Assembly (NCBI RefSeq): GCF_003194565.2
Contig: NZ_QICH01000002.1
Location: 310,001-374,000, forward strand
Direction: 5' to 3'
Source of the DNA: Kangiella spongicola
GTDB taxonomy: Bacteria > Pseudomonadota > Gammaproteobacteria > Enterobacterales > Kangiellaceae
DNA length: 64,000 bases
Positions 57,255-64,000 of the stretch are shown here, piece by piece; within the stretch, counting starts at the first letter, position 1; every line of letters begins with the position of its first letter. The position numbers were made by a program, and so were the translations under genes. The notes below the pieces were generated by a model that was given only the letters and a program-made list of their open reading frames with translations, made no database searches and was not told where the DNA came from.

Positions 57255-57746
57255 TTAACGACGTTTAGGTGTCCAAGCCCACAGCATTCCGCACCCAATC
57301 GGCTCTTTTCCCTCACTATCCGTAACCGTAACCGCGACTTCAACTTCGCCTTTCTCTAAAGTCAGGATATCTTTTATCTGCCCTTCAGTAAGATGAGCTT
57401 TCGCTACCAAGTCACCCTTGGCGCGCTTTAAAAAGTCTACTTTAAGCGTTTTTATTACAGGTACTTTATCATCTGGAACATTCATCCCAACCACCATTCC
57501 TGTCGCTGTTTCGGCGATTAGAGCCATGCCTGCAGCATGTATAGTACCAATATGGTTTTGCACCTTTTTGCGGTTTTTCAAGCGGAATTCTGAGCGTTGC
57601 TTGTTGAGCTCCAAAACTTCAACTTTAGCCGTTCCTACGAGCTTTACGGTTTTCCTTAGGGCAAAGTTTAAAAGTGGCTTTCTTAAAAAGGCCGGATACC
57701 CTTGTATTTTCTTGACTAAACGCGCTAACCGATTATCACTACTCAT
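57255..57746 (-). CDS. DUF4442 (hotdog thioesterase-like) protein
   Basis: This 163-residue hotdog-fold protein contains VKLVGTAKVEVLELNKQRSE, NHIGTIHAAGMALIAETATG (about 65-84) and VDFLKRAKGDLVAKA. The segment NHIGTIHAAG is the usual Asn-His-x-Gly catalytic helix start of acyl-CoA thioesterases of the PaaI/DUF4442 group. I started it at ATG 57746; a TTG frame runs 24 codons further without family similarity. The substrate is unknown. Confidence 0.8.
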   Translation of the reverse strand: MSSDNRLARLVKKIQGYPAFLRKPLLNFALRKTVKLVGTAKVEVLELNKQRSEFRLKNRKKVQNHIGTIHAAGMALIAETATGMVVGMNVPDDKVPVIKTLKVDFLKRAKGDLVAKAHLTEGQIKDILTLEKGEVEVAVTVTDSEGKEPIGCGMLWAWTPKRR

Positions 57747-57942
57747 GATTTTCTTTTGAACCTCTAACCTTTTCAATAACCACATCAATGTGGCTGCAAA
57801 ACTGGACTGACCAGACAATCATGGCACAACTCAGATTATGTGTAAAAAGATATTTCAGAGTGATTTTGCCGGTATTTTTTGTGGTAATGTTAGTTTTACC
57901 TAAAAATACAGACATAAGTCTCTTTGGATAGTGGGAAATCAG

Positions 57943-59808
57943 ATGACCAAAATAACAATCTTAAGCCTGAGCATCGCATTAGCGCTAAGCGGGTGCTCGG
58001 ATAATGATGAAACAAAAACTAATGTAGCTAAAGCGACTGAACAACAGGCCAGCACTAGCGAGTCTAAGGCTAGTGAGTCTGAATCAGCTAATATGACGGC
58101 AGAACAGGCTTCTAAAAAGTTAAACGAGCTATTCGCTCAGAACTTCGAGGAAAGCTTAGCCCTAAACCCCATCCAAGCCACAGCTATTGGCGATAGTCGC
58201 TTTAATGATCAGCTGCCAAATTTCCTATCGCCAGAATTCCGCAAAAAGTCCCATGATTTCACTGTTAAGTGGTTGGAAAAAGTAAAAGAAATCGATCGTG
58301 ACTTATTAACTGGTCAAGATCGACTGAGCTATGACGTATTTATTTATCAATCCGAGATGGCACTTGAGGGCGAAGAGTTCCCAGGACATTTGATTCCAAT
58401 TAATCAGTCGAGCAATATCGCTAACTTCTTTGCACAGCTGGGCTCAGGACAAAGCTTACAGCCTTTTAATACGGTTGAGGATTATGATAATTGGTTAAAG
58501 CGTGTTGAAGGTGGTCAGGCGATCATTGAGCAAAGCATCATTAACATGAATCAGGGCATCGAAAACAATGTGGTGCAACCAAAGGCTTTAATGGAAAAAG
58601 TAATTCCACAGCTAGCAGCACATCTGGTCGACAACCCGAAAGACAGTGTTTTTTATCAGCCCGTTGCTAACATGCCCGAAAGTTTTAGCGAGGAAAACAA
58701 GGCACGAATTACTGCTGAGTACGAAAAAGCAATCACTCAAAACATTATTCCAACCTATAAAAAACTGCATGATTACATTAAGGATGATTACTTAAAGCAC
58801 GCTCGCGATACCTTTGGCTTAAGTGAACAGCCGAATGGTAAAGCTTGGTACGACTATCAACTAAAAACCTACACCACCACCGACTTAACGGCTGATGAGA
58901 TTCACCAGTTTGGTCTGAATGAAGTTGCTCGTATTCGTTCTGAAATGGAGCAGGTGATGAAGGATGTTGAGTTTGAGGGCTCTTTGGAAGACTGGTTCGG
59001 GTATGTACAAAGCAACCCTGAGTTCTATTACGATAACGAAGAAGATCTGCTACAAGGCTACCGAGACCTGCAAGCTAAAGTAAACAAGCTGTTGCCGAAA
59101 ATGTTTAATATTCAGCCTAAGTCTGATTATGAAGTTCGAGCAGTTGAAGCCTTCCGTGCAGAGTCGTCAGCTGGCGCATCTTATATGCCAGGAAGCCCTG
59201 ATGGCTCGCGTCCTGGCGTGTTTTACGTGAATACATTTAATCTAAAAGGCCAACCTAAATACGGCATGGAAACCTTGTCGATTCATGAAGCAGCACCTGG
59301 CCACCATTTCCAAATTTCGTTACAGCAAGAAGTTGAAGGGTTGCCAATGTTTCGTCGCTTTGGTGGCTTAAGCGTATTCTCAGAGGGCTGGGCACTGTAC
59401 GCAGAATCGATTGGTAAAGAGATGGGGATGTTTACCGATCCAATGCAATATTACGGCCGTTTAAGTGATGAAATGTTACGCGCGATGCGCTTAGTGGTAG
59501 ATACTGGCCTTCACGCCAAAGGCTGGTCGCGCCAAAAAGCAATCGATTACATGATGGCGAACTCCTCGATGGCCGATACCGACGTAATTTCTGAGGTTGA
59601 GCGTTATATCGCATGGCCAGGTCAAGCAGTGTCTTACAAGGTCGGTCAGCGCGAAATTAGCCGTTTACGCGCAGAAGCCGAAGAGAAGCTTGGTAATAAA
59701 TTTGATATTCGTGAATTTCATACCCAAGTGTTAATTGATGGCGCTTTGCCTATGCCAGTTTTGAAATCTAAAATCCGCGAGTGGATTGATTCAAAACTGA
59801 GTTCGTAA
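57943..59808 (+). CDS. DUF885-family lipoprotein metallopeptidase (copy 2)
   Basis: This 621-residue paralogue of the 45512-47377 gene has the same layout: lipobox (ALSGC, Cys17), acidic Ser/Glu linker, and a DUF885 domain with HEAAPGHHFQ at 448-457 and SEGWALY near 481. Much of the central domain matches copy 1, for example TDPMQYYGRL versus TDPYQYYGAL. The start is ATG at 57943; a GTG four codons earlier also opens the frame. It ends at a strong terminator. Confidence 0.9.
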   Translation: MTKITILSLSIALALSGCSDNDETKTNVAKATEQQASTSESKASESESANMTAEQASKKLNELFAQNFEESLALNPIQATAIGDSRFNDQLPNFLSPEFRKKSHDFTVKWLEKVKEIDRDLLTGQDRLSYDVFIYQSEMALEGEEFPGHLIPINQSSNIANFFAQLGSGQSLQPFNTVEDYDNWLKRVEGGQAIIEQSIINMNQGIENNVVQPKALMEKVIPQLAAHLVDNPKDSVFYQPVANMPESFSEENKARITAEYEKAITQNIIPTYKKLHDYIKDDYLKHARDTFGLSEQPNGKAWYDYQLKTYTTTDLTADEIHQFGLNEVARIRSEMEQVMKDVEFEGSLEDWFGYVQSNPEFYYDNEEDLLQGYRDLQAKVNKLLPKMFNIQPKSDYEVRAVEAFRAESSAGASYMPGSPDGSRPGVFYVNTFNLKGQPKYGMETLSIHEAAPGHHFQISLQQEVEGLPMFRRFGGLSVFSEGWALYAESIGKEMGMFTDPMQYYGRLSDEMLRAMRLVVDTGLHAKGWSRQKAIDYMMANSSMADTDVISEVERYIAWPGQAVSYKVGQREISRLRAEAEEKLGNKFDIREFHTQVLIDGALPMPVLKSKIREWIDSKLSS

Positions 59809-59837
59809 GTGCTGAGTTCTTCAAATTTAGAAACTTG

Positions 59838-59862
59838 AAAAGGAGCCTTTTGGCTCCTTTTT
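59838..59862. terminator. bidirectional Rho-independent terminator
   Basis: AAAAGGAGCC and GGCTCCTTTT form a perfect 10-bp stem around TTTT, between the DUF885 gene (plus) and the acetyltransferase gene (minus). Confidence 0.93.
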
Positions 59863-59878
59863 ATAAAGTTCTACAGCT

Positions 59879-60421
59879 CTATAAGTTCTTTAAATTTCTA
59901 ACCAGACAACCGTAAGCCACTTCATCCTGCCAGCGGTCTTCAAACTTGAAGTGCTCTTTAAAATAAGCCTCACGGGTCATACCAAAGTGCTCCATTAGTT
60001 TCCAAGAAGCAATATTTCTTGGCTCACAATACGCTATAATTTTATGACACGGCCAATCACGTACAATAATCCTAAGCAGTTCTCTTACTGCTTCAGTCCC
60101 GTAGCCTTGACCATGATAATCGCGGTTAAACTTGTAACCAATTTCGATATGACCATGGCGCTTATCTCGATAACGAAAACCGATATCTCCAATAAGCTTT
60201 TGCTCAGACTTTAGTACTACAGCAGCGCCCATCCAGCGCCCTTCTTCGCCAGTCCAGTCACCGAAGTGATTCATGAAAACCTCATGTGCATCCTTTCGAT
60301 TGGATACAGGCATAATATATTGCATGACGTTAAGGTCCATGGCGTACTCGCAATAATCCTCAAAGTCACTTTCTTTAAGTGGCCTTAACAGCAATCTTGC
60401 TGTATCAATAGTTTCTTTCAT
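59879..60421 (-). CDS. GNAT-family N-acetyltransferase (RimJ/RimL-like)
   Basis: This 180-residue GNAT enzyme starts ETIDTARLLLRPLKESDFED and has an acetyl-CoA loop HGQGYGTEAVRELLRIIVRD (about 110-130) and CEPRNIASWKLMEHFGMTRE, the family pattern for alanine acetylation of proteins and related reactions. The substrate is unknown. It is 6 nt downstream of the helicase gene and may be cotranscribed with it. Confidence 0.9.
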   Translation of the reverse strand: MKETIDTARLLLRPLKESDFEDYCEYAMDLNVMQYIMPVSNRKDAHEVFMNHFGDWTGEEGRWMGAAVVLKSEQKLIGDIGFRYRDKRHGHIEIGYKFNRDYHGQGYGTEAVRELLRIIVRDWPCHKIIAYCEPRNIASWKLMEHFGMTREAYFKEHFKFEDRWQDEVAYGCLVRNLKNL

Positions 60422-60427
60422 TGAGCG

Positions 60428-63400
60428 CTATCCTGATATTTCGACAAATTGCTTTAACAAAGGGAAGTATAATGCCGTTCTTATGGGTCTAGCATCAACT
60501 TTCTGCACTAGCTGTTGGTATTGTTTTAGCTGCGGACTATAGCGCTCAATCTCAGCTTGAATAAATTGCTCCAGATCTGAGCCCTGATGGTCACCCGTTT
60601 TATAATCAACAATCCAGCGAGTTCCCTGCTCATCGACAAAACTACGATCGATGATAAAGTTTCGCACCGATGTCTTTCCAGCCAAGTCTGTGACAGCTCC
60701 AGTCAGCTCCCACTCACACTTTGCGTCTTGGTGTTGCTTGAGTAACCACTGTCCTTTGTCATCTGTCTGCACATTAAGTAAAGCCTGCTTAGCTTTGTTA
60801 AACCCAAGTGTAATTTCCTCTTCTGAATCCAGTAGCTCTGTAAGCTGATGTTTAACAGTTTGGAAGTTAGTCTCAATAAGGCGTTCAAAGCTAGTACGCT
60901 CTAATGCGATAAGCTCTAGCTGCTTGTGCACGACAAGACCAACCACACGCGCTGTATCACTCGCCCAATCAAAGTCTAGATTTTCTTGCACTAGTGATTC
61001 TTGTTCAGAAGACTCTTGCGCTAAAGTCTCTAGCTGGATTCTTGATAATTGATTTTCAATCTTGGGTAACTGCTGATTAGTCTTTAAGCGATACCAACCC
61101 GTATCAAGTGTCTGCGACTTATCGCTTTGTGAGCTTGTCTCAAGGGTTTCGATAACCGAATTGAACTCTCTTTCGATGACATTTTCATAATGCGGCTTTA
61201 AATAGTGCAGCAATGAACGCTTGTCGATCGAGCTATATGACCACTCAGACTTTTCTTCATCAAATTTTAATTTAAGTTCACAACTAAGAATTAATCGTTT
61301 CTTGGCTCGGGTCGCTGCCACATATAATAGTCGAGCATCTTCGAAAACTGCTTTTTTACTTTGAATATCCCGGGCCAATTGATAAATCGGTTCTTTCTGC
61401 TCGGCGGCTTGAATTGGCGCTAATAGATAGCCCGTTCTATCCTCTGCGGTAAACTCTTCCCACAATAGTAATTGGTGGTCATCGGCCCTCTTTTGTCTTT
61501 GCAACGACGGCAGTATCACTGTATCGAATTCTAGCCCTTTCGATTTGTGCATGGTCATTATTTCGACCTGTGCTGAATCCGCTTGCTGATCAGCAAACAA
61601 TTCACTCACCGCTGTACCAATTCGCTCAACCGTCAAAGGCCATTCTTGTTGCTCTAACTCCAAGAGTAACTCAAACACGGCGTAAACATCTCTAAGCTCA
61701 GACTGTTCTAGCAAGCTACTCGGGCCACCTAAGGCAAGCCACACTGACTCAAGGAGTTGGCTGAGTGGCTTACGGCCGCTATTAGCGATAGCTGGTGTGA
61801 TGACTTCACTGACGAGCCCTAGTCGAGTTTTGGCTTCTGCACTCAAAGCTTCGACAGAACTAAACTGTTCAAGCCAAGTCCAGAATTGGTGACCGAATGC
61901 TTGGTGTAAATGTGTTAGATCGGATAGCTCAAGCCCCACCAATGGCGATTTAAAGAAGCCTACCCAAGCAATCGAGTCCTGCGGATGCAGCAATAATCGA
62001 CACAACAACATCAAGTCATTAACACAAGATTTGTGGGTCAAATACTCCATGTCTTTTGCGTAATAGCTTATGCCAGAAGCTCTTAGCTCAGACATGAGCT
62101 CTTGGGCATGGCTTCGCCCTCTGACTAAAACTGCGATAGACTCATCGGGATGCTTGCGCGTGATTTGGAATATTTCTTGTGCTAACTTTTCAGCTTCGTT
62201 TTGTTCTGCCTGATCGAAGTTGGTCAAGAACTTAACGAAGTGATCATCGTGATCTGGCTTCATGGCTTCGGCTTTGCTATAACTCACGGCTCCTAACAAA
62301 GCATCATCATTAGCAGGAAATATTTTATCGAAACGTCGGTTGACCCAATCAATAATAGAAGGTGAAGAGCGGAAGTTAGCCGTTAACTGCAATGGCGTCA
62401 CGGGGAAACCGTTAATACCTTCCTGCTGAGTTTTAATGAATAAGCCCACATTGGCTTCACGGAATCGATAAATAGACTGCATCGGATCGCCGACTAAAAA
62501 TAATGTTCGACCTTCATCGGGTTGCCAGCCTGCAATCAACTTACTCAGCAACTGGTACTGAGTAAAAGAGGTATCTTGGAACTCGTCCACTAAAAGATGA
62601 GATATCTGGTAATCTAGTTTTAACGCAAGTTCACTCGGCTCATCAAAATACCCCAGTGCTCTGTCGGCCGCTAAGGCAATTTCGATGAAGTCAGCTTCGG
62701 CGTTCGACTGGAAATCAACCGTTAACTCAACCGACACTAAGCGTAGTAAGTGCAATAAAGAATAAAGAATTTCCTGTTGTTCGTGGCTATACACCGCTTT
62801 TGGAAGCGACATGACATCAACCAATGACTCTGCAAAATCAGGGACTTCAGCCCAATCGGCAAACAGTTCTTTAAGTTCCGCTTTCAGCGCTTTACCGACT
62901 TTTTTGTCTTCGCCCTCTAAATCACCATCTGCTACGAGACCGATTTTTTTATTGAGTTGCTTTTTAAAAGTCCCTGATTTGGTTAAACAGAAAGAGGCAA
63001 TGGCTTTCCACTGCTCTAAATTCTGATAATCCAAACTTGGTAACTGCTGAACCTCCTTCAAAGGTGCCAGCTCGTGATCAGCATCTAAAAATCCTGAGGC
63101 GAAGTGAATGGCACTGAGTAAGGAACTGTTTTCGAGTTTTGATTGAAAGTTCGATAAACGCTCTAGACGCATCTGGGCAATTTGGTTGATACCATCTTCA
63201 AGAATGTCTATATCAAGCTCGCCCGCACCCAATAAACGCAGCCACTGATCTCGCTTACCGAGCATTTGCGCTAACAGTCCAATTAATTTCTCGACCTGAT
63301 TATCGAGGTGAGCGAGCAGCTTTAAAATATGTGGCCCGTAATCCTTATCATCGAGATAATTTAAAATCGACTCTGCGGCTCTTTGATAGGACTCTTGCGA

Positions 63401-63838
63401 ATAATTGGTGATCGACAGCGAGCCACCAAGACTACTCAGCACCGGCATCTGATTCGCAATCATGCTCGATAAAGAGTCAATAGTGGTAATACGCAGACGA
63501 TGGCTATTCTGCAGTAGGTGCCATTCATGCTCCGCATCTCTTTCTAAAACTTGACGCGCGAGTTGCCAAGTCACTTTTTCGTGGGCTTGCTGTGGCTCTT
63601 CGCCTTGCGCAAAAAGTAGCGACTCAACCAGTCGGTGTCGCATTTCTGCGGCAGCTTTGCGCGTAAAGGTAATCGCGATAACTTCTTCAGGGTTTTCAAC
63701 CGTGGTCAACAGATTCAGAATCCGCTGAGTCAATAAACTGGTTTTACCCGCACCTGCCGGCGCCTGCACAATAAAAGATTCGTCAGCTTTTATGGCCTGG
63801 CTTCTGACAGCCTGATCTGGAGGCAATAGATTACTCAT
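60428..63838 (-). CDS. RecB/AddA-like UvrD-family helicase with C-terminal nuclease
   Basis: This 1136-residue protein has an SF1A helicase core and a C-terminal PD-(D/E)XK nuclease. Walker A is QAPAGAGKTSLL (GAGKT 29-33), then AITFTRKAAAEMRHRL and LLVDEFQDTSFTQYQLLSKL, with IMTMHKSKGLEFDTVILPSL and RLLYVAATRAKKRL near the middle. The nuclease motif is WIVDYKTG (Asp1078, Lys1080) followed by QLKQYQQLV. This is the AddA-type partner of a nuclease pair in recombinational repair. GGAGG precedes the ATG, which overlaps the upstream gene by 8 nt. Confidence 0.93.
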   Translation of the reverse strand: MSNLLPPDQAVRSQAIKADESFIVQAPAGAGKTSLLTQRILNLLTTVENPEEVIAITFTRKAAAEMRHRLVESLLFAQGEEPQQAHEKVTWQLARQVLERDAEHEWHLLQNSHRLRITTIDSLSSMIANQMPVLSSLGGSLSITNYSQESYQRAAESILNYLDDKDYGPHILKLLAHLDNQVEKLIGLLAQMLGKRDQWLRLLGAGELDIDILEDGINQIAQMRLERLSNFQSKLENSSLLSAIHFASGFLDADHELAPLKEVQQLPSLDYQNLEQWKAIASFCLTKSGTFKKQLNKKIGLVADGDLEGEDKKVGKALKAELKELFADWAEVPDFAESLVDVMSLPKAVYSHEQQEILYSLLHLLRLVSVELTVDFQSNAEADFIEIALAADRALGYFDEPSELALKLDYQISHLLVDEFQDTSFTQYQLLSKLIAGWQPDEGRTLFLVGDPMQSIYRFREANVGLFIKTQQEGINGFPVTPLQLTANFRSSPSIIDWVNRRFDKIFPANDDALLGAVSYSKAEAMKPDHDDHFVKFLTNFDQAEQNEAEKLAQEIFQITRKHPDESIAVLVRGRSHAQELMSELRASGISYYAKDMEYLTHKSCVNDLMLLCRLLLHPQDSIAWVGFFKSPLVGLELSDLTHLHQAFGHQFWTWLEQFSSVEALSAEAKTRLGLVSEVITPAIANSGRKPLSQLLESVWLALGGPSSLLEQSELRDVYAVFELLLELEQQEWPLTVERIGTAVSELFADQQADSAQVEIMTMHKSKGLEFDTVILPSLQRQKRADDHQLLLWEEFTAEDRTGYLLAPIQAAEQKEPIYQLARDIQSKKAVFEDARLLYVAATRAKKRLILSCELKLKFDEEKSEWSYSSIDKRSLLHYLKPHYENVIEREFNSVIETLETSSQSDKSQTLDTGWYRLKTNQQLPKIENQLSRIQLETLAQESSEQESLVQENLDFDWASDTARVVGLVVHKQLELIALERTSFERLIETNFQTVKHQLTELLDSEEEITLGFNKAKQALLNVQTDDKGQWLLKQHQDAKCEWELTGAVTDLAGKTSVRNFIIDRSFVDEQGTRWIVDYKTGDHQGSDLEQFIQAEIERYSPQLKQYQQLVQKVDARPIRTALYFPLLKQFVEISG

Positions 63839-64000
63839 GGTCCTTACCTCCGTTAATCAAGGCTTCTAAACTTTCACCACGCTCTGACCAACGACTTATC
63901 GCTAAATGATCTGAAAAGTCACCGCTGTATTCCGTAATGTCTGCGTGCCCATGTTTAAAGCTCTCAGCGATATCTTCGAGTATTTGTTTCCACTCTTTGA
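63831..64000 (-). CDS. 3' end of a gene, probable AddB-type PD-(D/E)XK nuclease
   Basis: The last 55 codons of a frame run off the window edge: KEWKQILEDIAESFKHGHAD, then ITEYSGDFSDHLAISRWSER and ALINGGKDHE. It overlaps the start of the RecB-like gene by 8 nt, so the two are coupled. From position it should be the PD-(D/E)XK partner (AddB-like) common upstream of such helicases. Its C-terminus has no Cys, whereas many relatives end with a Cys-rich Fe-S motif. The identity rests mainly on context. Confidence 0.5.
   Translation of the reverse strand, partial: KEWKQILEDIAESFKHGHADITEYSGDFSDHLAISRWSERGESLEALINGGKDHE

Noticed and set aside
1-64000. CRISPR arrays, prophage, complete IS elements, tRNA or rRNA genes
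   Set aside because: I looked for regular spaced repeats, integrase or transposase motifs and tRNA-like cloverleafs and found none that I could support. An ab initio search such as tRNAscan or a CRISPR finder would be decisive.

Overview
The window looks like chromosome from a gammaproteobacterium of moderate to low GC. The gene orders rpsB-tsf-pyrH-frr-uppS-cdsA-dxr-rseP-bamA-skp-lpxD, map-glnD-dapD-yffB-dapE, rpoE-rseA-rseC-mucD-lepA-lepB-rnc-era-recO-pdxJ-acpS, nadB/sdhE/ygfZ, fabA-fabB and prfB-lysS are all gammaproteobacterial. The many exported peptidases (two DUF885 lipoproteins, two subtilisins, an M28 exopeptidase) fit a marine protein-degrading lifestyle such as Kangiella. The genus is inference only.

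Layout. 1-11200 (minus): translation and envelope biogenesis, from rpsB down to a lpxD cut by the window edge. 11200-19100: about 8 kb of small accessory genes and palindromic repeats between rpsB and map, a pair adjacent in many relatives. It holds two unknown small genes, a membrane protein/Xre regulator pair behind an 18-bp perfect palindrome, a DUF5694-like lipoprotein, a cold-shock protein, a GST, a MORN/YwqK-like protein, DUF3565, YjdM and a VOC protein. 19100-25900 (plus): map, glnD, the lysine/diaminopimelate genes dapD and dapE, an M15 peptidase and a 46-residue membrane peptide. 25950-29600: enoyl-CoA hydratase, M28 peptidase, glutathione peroxidase, SDR.

29600-40900 (minus) is the envelope-stress and lepA/lepB block. 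rpoE and rseA are followed by a terminator, rseC, a DegP/MucD-type protease with a lipobox, then lepA, lepB, DUF4845, rnc, era, recO, pdxJ, acpS and an unknown tail-anchored protein. No rseB/mucB is present. Two sigma-E-like promoters with identical 16-nt spacers lie before rseA and before mucD. 41200-44700: nadB, ygfX, sdhE, ygfZ. 44700-51600: a peroxiredoxin-like protein, DUF885 peptidase, subtilisin with a lipoprotein partner, and a divergent subtilisin-like protein. 51700-56800: fabA, fabB, a DUF3081-like protein, lysS and prfB, the last with an intact programmed +1 frameshift. 57000-64000: a MITE-like palindrome, a DUF4442 thioesterase-like protein, the second DUF885 peptidase, a GNAT enzyme and a RecB-like helicase-nuclease preceded by the 3' end of another gene.

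Most genes are ordinary core genes. No CRISPR array, complete insertion sequence, prophage or tRNA/rRNA gene was seen. Several starts were moved from the longest reading frame to an internal codon using ribosome-binding sites and family length (rpsB, rseP, lepA, era, mucD, rseA, ygfZ, fabA, lysS and others).
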